Shown here: positions 1-9,846 of the stretch, in pieces
Numbering within the stretch: position 1 is the first letter of the stretch
Layout: each line of letters begins with the position of its first letter
Assembly (NCBI GenBank): GCA_012521705.1
Contig: JAAYLX010000042.1
Span: 1-64,000, forward strand
Reading direction: 5' to 3'
DNA: 64,000 bases
Source of the DNA: Clostridiaceae bacterium
Lineage (GTDB): Bacteria > Bacillota > Clostridia > DSM-8532
Notes under the pieces: generated by a model
Told to the model about the DNA's origin: nothing
The model's input: only the letters and a program-made list of their open reading frames with translations
The model's database searches: none
Translations under genes and position numbers: made by a program

Positions 1-799
1 CCAATATTGGAGTTCCGGTTGGTTCGGGTACCGACGCTTTCTTTACCCAGATAAACCGTGAACGTTTGCCGAAGGATATCATGGATTTTGTTTGCTATTC
101 AAATAACCCGCAGGTTCACGCATTTGACAACGATTCTATCATGTCCACAGTGGAAGGGCAGGTTGCAAACCTTGAAAGCTGTGCCCGTCTTTATCCTGGT
201 CTTCCTGTATGGGTTACTCCTGTTACACTGAAGATGCGCTGGAATCCAGACGCAACGGGTGAAGTGATTATCCGGAGGGGACAAGTTCCACCAGATGTAG
301 ATATACGTCAGATGTCACTTTTTACGGCATCATGGTTTTTGAGGTCACTGGCTGCGTGCATTAGGGGGGGGGCGCAGCCGGGGTAAGCTTTTTTGAGCTT
401 GTCGGAAGTAAAGGAATCATGGAGGAAGAAGCTCCCGGCCGGGATTATTACTTCCCGGCTGTACCTGACATGCTGTATCCGGTATATTTTGCGTTTCTTG
501 CACTGAGTGATTGGGATAAGTTCAATGTAACTGCCCAAATAACAGATGATGCAACTGTATTTGTTATGCAAAACAGCAGCGAAACTCGAATTATACTGGC
601 AAATCCCAAAAACGTGACCGTGAAGCTGAAACTCAGTGATGCTCCTTCCTCGGTGAGAGGAATTTTAATAGATGGAAACACTGCCCCCAAACTGGCCCGG
701 GAAAGATTGCTGTTAAATTTTGATGACTACTTGAAAACCTACAATCTAAATGGAGAGATTCAGTTGGAACCATACTCCATTTTCATTGCGGTAATATAA
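1..799 (+). pseudogene. 3' part of a D-apionate lactonase-like protein, frameshifted at a G9 run
   Basis: Frame open from the window edge (GVPVGSGTDAFFTQINRERLPKDIMDFVCYSNNPQVHAFDN...) ends at 386. Homology-like continuation (AAGVSFFELVGSKGIMEEEAPG...) lies in another frame right after nine Gs at 364-372. Family guess from context with the next two genes. Confidence 0.5.
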
Positions 800-825
800 T
801 TTTGAACAGAAGGGAAGTAATTGCA

Positions 826-1686
826 ATGAAAAAGAAAGTAGTACTGCTTGGTGCAGGTGGGAAAATGGGGTGCCGTGTGACGGCCAACCTGAAAGATGAG
901 CATGATCTTGATATTTCTTATGTTGAAATCAGTGAGGCCGGCAGAGAACGTTTGAAAAATACATTTGGCATAGAAGCTACTGGAAGCTATGAACCCATAA
1001 AAAGCGCAGAAGCCGTCATCTTTGCTGTTCCTGACAAGTTAATCAAGGATATTTCAAAACAAGTTGTGCCTCTTATGAAAAAAGGCGCAACTGTAATAGG
1101 GCTTGATCCTGCGGCCAATTACGGAAAAGTCATGATGATTCGTGATGACCTTAAGTATTTTGTGGTTCATCCATGCCATCCGTCACTGTTTCCTTTTGAG
1201 GACAATCTGAGCCTCGAGGCGCAGAATGACTGGTTTGGTGGTATAGGAGCAGCCAAAATGGATTTGGTTTGCGCGATTCAGCAGGGAACCGATGAAGATT
1301 ATGCGGAATATGAAGCTTTTGCGAGAAAGATGTTCAAGCCTATCGATAAAACATTCCGCGTAACAATCGATCAGATGATTATGCTTGAACCCGCATTGGT
1401 AGAGTCTATTACAGCACCTCTTGTAAAAGGAATCCGTATGGCTGTGGATGCCTGTGTTGAAAAAGGAGTGCCAAGGGATGCAGTTATGTCATTTGTAATG
1501 GGCCACTTGAAAGTTCAGTTCGGTGTCCTGTTTGATTTCGCAGGTTTCCCATTCTCGGACGGTGCCAATCTTGCGCTTAAAAACGCTATGGATGTTATTT
1601 TCAAGCCTAATTGGATTGAGAACATCATGAACCGGAAAGCAATTGATGACAGCGTTTACGATATCACCCACGAGACCAGCAAGTGA
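826..1686 (+). CDS. NAD-binding oxidoreductase, D-apionate oxidoisomerase (ApnO)-like
   Basis: N-terminal GAGGKMG Rossmann motif; phosphogluconate dehydrogenase-like features (HPCHPSLFPFED); RBS-like agaaggga upstream of ATG 826. Confidence 0.6.
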   Translation: MKKKVVLLGAGGKMGCRVTANLKDEHDLDISYVEISEAGRERLKNTFGIEATGSYEPIKSAEAVIFAVPDKLIKDISKQVVPLMKKGATVIGLDPAANYGKVMMIRDDLKYFVVHPCHPSLFPFEDNLSLEAQNDWFGGIGAAKMDLVCAIQQGTDEDYAEYEAFARKMFKPIDKTFRVTIDQMIMLEPALVESITAPLVKGIRMAVDACVEKGVPRDAVMSFVMGHLKVQFGVLFDFAGFPFSDGANLALKNAMDVIFKPNWIENIMNRKAIDDSVYDITHETSK

Positions 1687-1690
1687 TAAT

Positions 1691-2527
1691 ATGATTAAAA
1701 CAAAGATTGGAATAAGTTCATACTCTTACTCCTATGCTGTCGGGTTTCCCGGTTTTTCTCCAACTAAGCCATTGAACGCTTTTGACCTGATTGACAAAGC
1801 TTCTGAATTGCAAGTTCCGGTATTGCAAATTGCTGACAACTGTCCGTTGGATAAACTGTCCGAGTACGAACTTACGAGCCTGAACAAATATTCCCGGCAA
1901 AAGTCCGTTGAAATAGAAGTGGGAACACGCGGCATAGAAACAGAAAACATTTTAAAGTACATTGAAATTGCGAAAAAACTGAATTCCGGACTATTAAGGG
2001 TGGTCATAGATACAGCATGGCATCAGCCGGACTTTGACGAGATAATTGCCTTATTGTCAAAAGTTCTGCCTGTACTTACACAAGAAAATATTGTTCTCGG
2101 AATTGAGAATCATGATCGTTTTAAATCAAGCGTGTTTGCAAGAATTGTTGAAACCCTGAACAGCCCCAATGTGGGAATTGTCCTGGATACTGTCAATTCT
2201 TTCGCATGCGAGGAGAATACTTTGCAGGTATTGGATTCCCTTGCAAGACATACGGTTAATTTCCACGTTAAAGACTTTAAAATTGAGCGTGTGAAAAACA
2301 GTATGGGATTGATTGTGACAGGAACGGTTGCCGGGGAAGGATTCCTCGATATACCGGCAGTGGAGCAGCGCCTGCAAAAAGAAGCACGTGGTGATTACAG
2401 TACAATTCTGGAGCTGTGGATGGCACCAGAAACTAATGTAGAAGATACTCTTCAAAAAGAAGATATCTGGGTAAAAAACAGCATCTCTTATCTGAAGCGG
2501 ATATTAGGTGTGCCCGGATCGAGATAA
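1691..2527 (+). CDS. Xylose isomerase-like TIM barrel protein, 3-oxo-isoapionate decarboxylase (OiaC)-like
   Basis: TIM-barrel epimerase/isomerase motifs (GIENHDRF, VGIVLDTVNSF, HVKDFKI, LELW); adjacent to the ApnO-like gene. Confidence 0.55.
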   Translation: MIKTKIGISSYSYSYAVGFPGFSPTKPLNAFDLIDKASELQVPVLQIADNCPLDKLSEYELTSLNKYSRQKSVEIEVGTRGIETENILKYIEIAKKLNSGLLRVVIDTAWHQPDFDEIIALLSKVLPVLTQENIVLGIENHDRFKSSVFARIVETLNSPNVGIVLDTVNSFACEENTLQVLDSLARHTVNFHVKDFKIERVKNSMGLIVTGTVAGEGFLDIPAVEQRLQKEARGDYSTILELWMAPETNVEDTLQKEDIWVKNSISYLKRILGVPGSR

Positions 2528-2553
2528 TAAAGTATATGAAAGGGAGAGGAAAA

Positions 2554-2709
2554 ATGACCAAAAAAATTATTTCATTGTTACTCGCACTTGTCCTTATGGC
2601 AAGCATAGTTGCAGGATGCGCAAGTTCCGGCAGCAAAGACCCCGCAACAGAGACTCCTTCATCACAGGCACCTTCAGAGTCAGAAATCTTCGATTTAGGT
2701 AACGGGTGA
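2554..2709 (+). pseudogene. Remnant of an ABC substrate-binding lipoprotein (52 codons including stop)
   Basis: MTKKIISLLLALVLMASIVAGCASSGSKDPATETPSSQAPSESEIFDLGNG*: lipobox VAGC and Ser/Pro linker only, directly before an ABC ATPase. Confidence 0.7.
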
Positions 2710-2749
2710 GACTATTTATTTGGCAAACTAATAGAAAGAAGTGCTGCGA

Positions 2750-5200
2750 ATGGAGAAAAATAAAATGACTTCTTTAGATAATAAAAATGCTTTTCTTGAA
2801 TTGTCGGATATCGTTAAAATATACGGCACTACCATTGCCAATAACCATGTCAGTCTGCGGATTAACAAGGGCGATGTTTTAGGACTTGTCGGTGCAAACG
2901 GTGCCGGTAAGAGTACACTTATGCGAATTACATCCGGTGTTACCACACCTGAAGAAGGCACAATGTATTTTGACGGCGAAAAAATTAACTGGAAGCAATT
3001 CTCTCCCACAACAGCGAGTAAAAAAGGTATCCGTGTTGTCTATCAGGAATTGTCACTCTGTGATAATTTAAAAGTTTATGAGAATTTCATGGTGGAACTA
3101 AGGCATTTGTTCAAAGGTTTTGGCTGGAGAAAAAAAGCAGCCGAGTCAGCAAAGGAACAATTGGAGAGAGTATTCCCCAATAATGGTATAGATGTAAATA
3201 AAGAATTAAGCGATCTTTCAATTGCCCAGCAGCAAATGGTGGAGATCGCAAGAGCTTTTTCTGATCCGAATCTGAAATTATTAATACTTGATGAACCTAC
3301 TTCGTCCCTTCCGGTTGAACAAACCAGGCAATTACTGAGCTATATAAAGAAGAAAGCTAAAGAAGGAATTACTTTTATATATATTACTCACAGATTATTT
3401 GAAATCATGGAGATAACCAATAAAATATACGTTCTACGTGATGGTAAAGTGGTTCATAGCTGTGATACCAGTGAAACCAATGAGGATAATCTCATTGAAA
3501 TTATGAGCGCCGGTGCAAATACCGTGCAGGTCAGAAAAACTGAAAAGGCCAGGACAGAAGCCGCAAAAATCAATGAAAATGTATATGTTAACTGCAATGA
3601 AGTTTCAAAAGGCGTACTGAAAAATGTGAATTGCAAAATGTACGGCGGTGAGATCATAGGAATCGCCGGGCTTGAAGGAAACGGACAAAAAGAACTGATA
3701 CAGGCAATTTACGAGTTGCCCTTCAGTCTTCGCAAAAAGATAGATCGTAAAGGTTCAATCGCCTATGTTACAGGTGACAGAAAAGCGGAAGGAATATTCC
3801 CGTTATGGAATATTGCAGATAACATGGTAATTACGTTTTTGATGAGAAAATCATTGTTTGCATATAACTCACCCAAAAATGTGGTTGAAAAATCCTTGAA
3901 GTGGTATGATTACCTGAAAATAAAGGGAGAAAGCCCAAAAGCAAAGATTGTAAGCCTTAGCGGAGGCAATCAGCAGAAAGCGCTGATAGCCCGTGCAATG
4001 ATAGCCGATGCCGATATCATTATTCTGGATGACCCCACCCGTGGCGTTGATGTGGAAACAAAGCGCCAGCTGTACGATTTGTTCAGGGATGCTGCTAAGA
4101 GCGGCAAACTCATAATCTGGTACAGTTCGGATGATTCTGAGCTTGATATCTGTTCAAGAGTATTTGTCATGCGATTCGGGACTATTGTCGAAACTCTTAA
4201 ACACGAGGATATCAGTAAAGACAGCATTATAGAAGCATCATTTAAATCGTCCGACAATAAAAAAGAAAGACTTGACAATACCAAAAGGCAGTTTAATTTA
4301 TCATTGCTTATTCCAATACTTGCAATGATCACAATTTACACGGCCTGTGGCATTATACAAAAGAGCACTTTCACACTTTTTGGCGCAAGGCTTCTTATAA
4401 GCGGGTCGTTGCCCCTTATTCTGGCGGCAATAAGCCAGACTTATATTATTGGATTCAGTCATGTCAACTTAAGTATCGGTAATTTTATGGGCCTTGTAAG
4501 TGTTTTGGCTGCAACTCTTTTGTATGAAAACCCGGCATTGGGTACCATAGCAATTATTGGAGTTTGGCTGGCATACGGACTTATGGGGCTTTTGATCAGA
4601 CGCCTGAATATTCCGGCAGTTATAGTTACCTTAGGTTTTTCATTTGTCTGGTATGGTTCGGCTCTGGTACTTCAGAGTATCCCCGGAGGACAAGCTCCAC
4701 AGCTTTTGATTGATATTTTCAACAAAACGATTTTTGGCTTTCCCAATGTATTGGTTATCCTTGTTCTTGCAACAGTATCAGCGGTAATGGTCTATCGTTC
4801 AAAATACGGTACTGTTTTGAGGGGATTTGGTAACCGTGAACAATCAATGGTACGAAGTGGTTGGAACAAATATGCGGCAGTGTTTAACATTTATATGATT
4901 TCAGGCTTATTCGCAGTACTTGGAGGCTTGTCATTTACTGCCCTGACATTTTCGGCTGATGCAAGCTCAATGGATTCCTATACACTGCTCACCGTGGCTT
5001 CAGTCGTTCTTGGCGGATGAGCATTAAGCGGCGGCAGAGTCAGCCATGTGGGTACTGTATTTGGAGCAATTACCCTGTCGCTTGTGACAATTCTACTTGG
5101 ATTTTTACATGTGAGTTCCGATTACACGGCGGCTGTACAGGGCTTGCTGTTAATTCTGATCCTGGCATTCAGGCTGCTTAAGAAAGGAGCGAAACAATGA
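2750..5200 (+). pseudogene. Sugar ABC transporter, fused RbsA-type ATPase (two NBDs) plus RbsC-type permease, with in-frame TGA at 5018-5020
   Basis: Walker A GANGAGKST, signature LSGGNQQK, LDDPTRGVDVETK, then TM permease. Frame continues after TGA as ALSGGRVSHVGTVFGAITLSLVTILLGFLHV...KKGAKQ* to 5200, overlapping the next ATG. Confidence 0.75.
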
Positions 5201-6147
5201 ACAAGCTTAATACATTTGCAAGGAACAATCGCTGGACATGGGCTGCAATAGGCGCAGCACTGATGTATATTGTAGTTTCGTTGATTTCAGGCAAGCTCTC
5301 ATATTCGAGTTTCACCGCCAATTACACTATTGCAAGCTATCTGACAATTTGTGCACTTGGACAAATGATTGTTATGACAACGGGACGCGGAGCCTTTGAT
5401 CTTTCAATACCTAATATGATTACACTGTCTGCATTCCTTACCATGGGTCTGACCAACGGACAGGACAAAAATTTCTTTCCGGTTTTATTAGTGGTTATTC
5501 TGGTTGGTGCTTTGGTGGGATTAGTCAACAGCATCCTGGTTATCCGCTTTAAGATAACTTCAATGATTGCGACCCTCGCAGTGGGATATATTCTTTCTAC
5601 AGCAACATCAATTTATAACCGTACGTTCAATACCCTTGAGGTGAGCATTATAATGGAAACTCTGACTACGAAAAGAATTATCGGTATTCCTATTGTAAGC
5701 TATATAGTACTTATTATTGTTGTCGCCGTAGCTTTTATGTTCCGTTCTACCACCTATGGACGTGCACTTCTGGCTCTCGGACAGAATAAGAGGGCGGCGG
5801 AACTTGCCGGAATCAAGGTTAACCTTGTAGAAACACTTGCCTATGTGATGGGTGCGGTATTGGCTGCTCTTTGTGGATTTTTCCTTTCCGGACGTGTTGG
5901 TGGGGCTTTCCTTGGTATGGGTGACTCATACCTGATGGATACGGTAGGAAGTGTCGTTATTGGTGGTACACTTGCTTCAGGAGGATATGCAGTGACTTCC
6001 GGAACGCTGTTTGGAGCTTTGTTCCTGAGCTTTGTTGTCACAGCGATGCAGATTGCAAACTTCTCCACAGGTATGCAGAACATCATTAAAGGTGTAATTA
6101 TCATTGCTGTTCTGGCATTTGGTTCTATCAGGGATAATGCGGACTGA
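5197..6147 (+). CDS. Sugar ABC transporter permease (RbsC family)
   Basis: Multi-TM; motif ALGQNKRAAELAGIKV and GGTLASGGYAVTSGTLFGAL; ATGA overlap with upstream gene. Confidence 0.85.
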   Translation: MNKLNTFARNNRWTWAAIGAALMYIVVSLISGKLSYSSFTANYTIASYLTICALGQMIVMTTGRGAFDLSIPNMITLSAFLTMGLTNGQDKNFFPVLLVVILVGALVGLVNSILVIRFKITSMIATLAVGYILSTATSIYNRTFNTLEVSIIMETLTTKRIIGIPIVSYIVLIIVVAVAFMFRSTTYGRALLALGQNKRAAELAGIKVNLVETLAYVMGAVLAALCGFFLSGRVGGAFLGMGDSYLMDTVGSVVIGGTLASGGYAVTSGTLFGALFLSFVVTAMQIANFSTGMQNIIKGVIIIAVLAFGSIRDNAD

Positions 6148-6267
6148 TGCCATATAGGTAAGTTGCACTGTTGATAAGTTACTTTTTCCCTTATAATATA
6201 AGCAAATGGTACTATCTTTGGAATTACTTAAATTTAGAGACATAAACAGATAGGAGTAGTTGGTCTG

Positions 6268-7014
6268 ATGGAACAGAATATGGACAGGTGCAAAAGCAAA
6301 AAAACTTTAAGTGCTGTTGAACAGGTCATAAAAGAAATTAAAAATATGATAATTGAAAACGGGCTCAGGGTTGGGGATAAAATACCCAATGAGTTCGAAT
6401 TAAGCACGATGTTCGGGAAAAGCCGCGGATGCATCCGTGAGGCTGTAAAAATCCTGGATGCATATGGCGTGCTCGAGGTCAGACGCGGGGATGGTACATA
6501 TGTACGGGGATCTGCAAGCGCAGGCTTGTTTGATGCGCAATTTTTCAAGATAATTGCCATGGGGACTAATCTGTCCGACCTGATTCAGTTAAGGCTGATA
6601 CTTGAAACAGGAATTATCCGTGCTGTGATAGATAGGATTTCAGATGAGGAAGTTGAGGAGTTGCGAATCGTCGAGAACAAGCTTCATGAAGCAGTAGCTT
6701 CAAGAGCGCCGCTGGAACAGATCGTGGCTGCAGATTTAAACTTCCATACCATGCTTGTAGAAATTACAGGAAATGAAGTCCTGAAAAACGTATATATAAA
6801 CATGCTCGATATCTTCACTCCATATATTCAGAATTCATATGTTCAACAGAGCGCAAAATCCGACTTTTCTGTTCTGAAACATCATGATCTGATACTTCGT
6901 GCTGTGGAAGAGCGGGACTATGATCTTGCAGTATACGCCATACGCAATTCTTTGAAAGACTGGGAGAACCTGAATCTAATATATGAACCAAAAAAATTAA
7001 ATAATTATCCATGA
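6268..7014 (+). CDS. GntR-family (FadR subfamily) transcriptional regulator
   Basis: N-terminal wHTH (LRVGDKIPNEFELSTMFGKSRGCIREAVKILDAYGVLEVRRGDGTYV) and FCD-type helical C-terminus. Confidence 0.9.
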   Translation: MEQNMDRCKSKKTLSAVEQVIKEIKNMIIENGLRVGDKIPNEFELSTMFGKSRGCIREAVKILDAYGVLEVRRGDGTYVRGSASAGLFDAQFFKIIAMGTNLSDLIQLRLILETGIIRAVIDRISDEEVEELRIVENKLHEAVASRAPLEQIVAADLNFHTMLVEITGNEVLKNVYINMLDIFTPYIQNSYVQQSAKSDFSVLKHHDLILRAVEERDYDLAVYAIRNSLKDWENLNLIYEPKKLNNYP

Positions 7015-7174
7015 TGACATAATATGAAAATATTTAAAGTAAAAGGAAAGAAAAACTTACTGACAGTCGTATTCGTCAGTTAAGCTATTCTTTTTGCGCC
7101 CAAAAACAGCGTTCAGATTTATTCCCTGATCGATCAGATAAAAGAATATAGACTATATCAGTGAGGTAATTAAT

Positions 7175-7861
7175 ATGCTTGAAAAATTAAAACAAGCCGT
7201 ATTGGAAGCAAATCTGGAGCTTCCCAAACGTGGCCTGGTTACCTATACCTGGGGCAATGTCAGTGGTATTGACAGGGAAAGAGGATTGATTGCGATAAAA
7301 CCCAGCGGGGTGCCTTATGATTCGCTGACAATAGATGATATTGTCCTGCTCAACATGGACGGAGAAGTGGTTGAAGGAAACCTGAGACCTTCTTCAGATG
7401 CCCCGACTCATGTGTATTTGTATAAATATTTTTTGAACATAGGTGGTGTGTGCCATACGCATTCCAGATGGGCAACATCCTGGGCACAGGCAGGTATGGG
7501 TATTCCTGTATACGGGACTACACACGCAGATTATTTCTATGGTGAAATACCATGTACCCGTGACTTGACCAAAGAAGAAGTTGAATCCGCTTATGAAGCC
7601 AATACAGGAAAGGTAATAGTTGAAACTTTTGAAAATTTGGATCCCATTGCAATACCGGGAGTTTTGGTTAAAAATCATGCTCCCTTTACCTGGGGAAAGG
7701 ATGCTGCCGAGGCTGTTCATAACTCGGTTGTGCTGGAGGAAGTGGCAATGATGGCATTTCACTGCCGAGAAATAACTCATATGCCCGAACCTGCAAAACA
7801 ATATATTTTGGACAAGCACTATCACAGAAAACACGGATCAGGGGCTTACTACGGTCAATAA
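7175..7861 (+). CDS. araD: Class II aldolase, L-ribulose-5-phosphate 4-epimerase-like
   Basis: [58 protein letters not shown] are AraD signatures. Confidence 0.85.
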   Translation: MLEKLKQAVLEANLELPKRGLVTYTWGNVSGIDRERGLIAIKPSGVPYDSLTIDDIVLLNMDGEVVEGNLRPSSDAPTHVYLYKYFLNIGGVCHTHSRWATSWAQAGMGIPVYGTTHADYFYGEIPCTRDLTKEEVESAYEANTGKVIVETFENLDPIAIPGVLVKNHAPFTWGKDAAEAVHNSVVLEEVAMMAFHCREITHMPEPAKQYILDKHYHRKHGSGAYYGQ

Positions 7862-7946
7862 TAATTTCTGTCAGCCTTGAGGAGACTCTGATCTTAAAAT
7901 GCAAATATCAATTTGACACCCACAAAATAAGAACGGAGGGGTAAAT

Positions 7947-9500
7947 ATGTCTCGAAAGCCGGATGAAATCAAAAATGCAATCATTAACGAACAAACAGTA
8001 ATAGGAATTGAATTGGGATCTACAAGAATTAAAACAGTTATGATTGATAGCGACAACATGCCGATTGCTTCAGGAAACCATGACTGGGAAAACAGCTATG
8101 TCGACAATATATGGACATACAGCCTGGAGGACATATGGTGCGGAATCAGAAAAAGCTACCGGAATATGGCCGACAATATTAAAAAACAGTATGGTGTAAC
8201 GGTAACAAAGGTTAAAGCAATTGGCATAAGCGGAATGATGCATGGATATATGGTATTTGACAAAAATGATATGCTTTTGACTCCTTTCCGCACGTGGCGC
8301 AACAATATTACCGGCCAGGCTTCCGAGGCATTGACAGAACTGTTTGATTATCCAATCCCCCAAAGATGGAGCATTGCACATCTCTACCAGGCAATCCTCA
8401 ATGAGGAGAAACACGTTCAGGACATTGATTTCATGACAACCCTTGCCGGATATATCCACTGGAAGCTCACAGGACGCAAGGTTCTTGGTATCGGAGAGGC
8501 ATCGGGTGTCTTTCCGATAGATTTATCAACAAAAGATTATAGCAGAGAAATGTTAGATAAATTCAACAGTTTAATAAGCAGAAAGAATCTTCCATGGACT
8601 TTGCGCGACATATTACCGGATGTACTGGTTGCGGGGTCAGAAGCAGGAATTCTGACTGATGAAGGAGCAAGGCTTCTTGATGAAACTGGTGAGCTTGAAA
8701 GCGGAATTCCGTTATGTCCGCCCGAAGGGGATGCAGGAACCGGAATGATAGCTACCAACAGCATAGTGCCGCGCACGGGTAATGTATCGGCCGGAACTTC
8801 GGTCTTTGCTATGATAGTCCTTGAAAAAGAGCTGTCCAAAGCTTACCCGGAAATAGATCTGGTAACCACTCCGGAAGGAAATCTTGTGGCTATGGTGCAT
8901 TCCAATAATTGTACTTCGGATTATGACCAGTGGATAAAGATTTTTGGAGAAGCTATAAAAGCGCTTGGAGTAAATGTCAGCAAGGCAGAACTATATGATA
9001 CATTGCTGGGTATGGCTCTTAAAGGTGATGCAGACTGCGGAGGCCTTTTGGGCTACGGTTATATCTCAGGAGAACATATAACCAATTTCGATAAAGGATG
9101 CCCAATGTTTATGCGCCTTCCGGGAAGCAGGTTCAATCTGGCCAATTTCATGAGAACCAATCTGTATACATCCTTGGGCGCTTTGAAAATAGGCCTTGAT
9201 ATTCTCTTCAATAAGGAATCTGTCCAGGTTGAAGAAATGCTTGGACATGGCGGATTCTTTAAAACCAGGGAAGTTGGGCAGAAAATAATGGCGGCCTGCT
9301 TTGGCGTCCCTGTTGCAGTTATGGAGACTGCAGGAGAAGGCGGAGCATGGGGTATAGCCGTACTTGCCTCCTACATGGTGAACCGGGCGAAAGACCAGTC
9401 ATTAAAAGTGTATCTCAATGAAAAAGTTTTTGCTGAAAATATAAAAACTGTTATCAAACCCGACCCGGAAGATGTAAAAGAATTCAATAAGTTTATGTAG
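7947..9500 (+). CDS. FGGY-family carbohydrate kinase
   Basis: [16 protein letters not shown]-terminus, [35 protein letters not shown]-terminal ATP-binding motif. Confidence 0.85.
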   Translation: MSRKPDEIKNAIINEQTVIGIELGSTRIKTVMIDSDNMPIASGNHDWENSYVDNIWTYSLEDIWCGIRKSYRNMADNIKKQYGVTVTKVKAIGISGMMHGYMVFDKNDMLLTPFRTWRNNITGQASEALTELFDYPIPQRWSIAHLYQAILNEEKHVQDIDFMTTLAGYIHWKLTGRKVLGIGEASGVFPIDLSTKDYSREMLDKFNSLISRKNLPWTLRDILPDVLVAGSEAGILTDEGARLLDETGELESGIPLCPPEGDAGTGMIATNSIVPRTGNVSAGTSVFAMIVLEKELSKAYPEIDLVTTPEGNLVAMVHSNNCTSDYDQWIKIFGEAIKALGVNVSKAELYDTLLGMALKGDADCGGLLGYGYISGEHITNFDKGCPMFMRLPGSRFNLANFMRTNLYTSLGALKIGLDILFNKESVQVEEMLGHGGFFKTREVGQKIMAACFGVPVAVMETAGEGGAWGIAVLASYMVNRAKDQSLKVYLNEKVFAENIKTVIKPDPEDVKEFNKFM

Positions 9501-9564
9501 AGCTACATTAAGGGTCTTGCTGTCGAGAGGATGGCTGTTGAGACTTTTTAATAAATAATTTTTA

Positions 9565-9593
9565 CTGACTGTTTTAATAAATGATTTTATAAT
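9565..9593 (+). promoter_or_regulatory. Candidate sigma-A promoter (CTGACT-N17-TATAAT)
   Basis: -35-like CTGACT 9565-9570, 17-bp spacer, TATAAT 9588-9593. Confidence 0.5.
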
Positions 9594-9596
9594 ACG

Positions 9597-9660
9597 GCTG
9601 CAGTACAATTGTGAGAGTTTTTAATATACTCTTACGGCTAAGTACTGGCAGCTTTTTCTT
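9597..9660 (+). terminator. Intrinsic terminator/attenuator-like hairpin upstream of the TetM-like gene
   Basis: GCTGCAGTAC...GTACTGGCAGC outer stem, GTGAGAGT...ACTCTTAC inner stem, then TTTTTCTT. Confidence 0.6.
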
Positions 9661-9712
9661 TATGCAGTGCTTTTACCTGCACCCTTTCTTAATAGCAATT
9701 TTGAAGGATTAA

Positions 9713-9775
9713 ATGAGGAGTTTTTGTACAGTACTATTGGAATCTTCACGTATTAGTCTATTAACATTACAATAA
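9713..9775 (+). other. Possible 20-aa leader peptide ORF
   Basis: ATG 9713 with GAAGGAT just upstream; MRSFCTVLLESSRISLLTLQ*. Confidence 0.3.
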
Positions 9776-9846
9776 TTAACAATTTGTTAGAAACATGAGT
9801 AGCTGATATTATATTTATATACGACAGCAAAGGATTTTTAGGAACT

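Noticed and set aside
5018-5060. Selenocysteine insertion at the in-frame TGA
   Set aside because: Only a weak stem (GGC...GCC) follows the TGA; no convincing bacterial SECIS, and nearby genes are also damaged, so a nonsense mutation is simpler.
7128-7139. CTGATCGATCAG palindrome as GntR operator
   Set aside because: Perfect 12-bp palindrome but no second copy seen near the regulated genes; not enough support.
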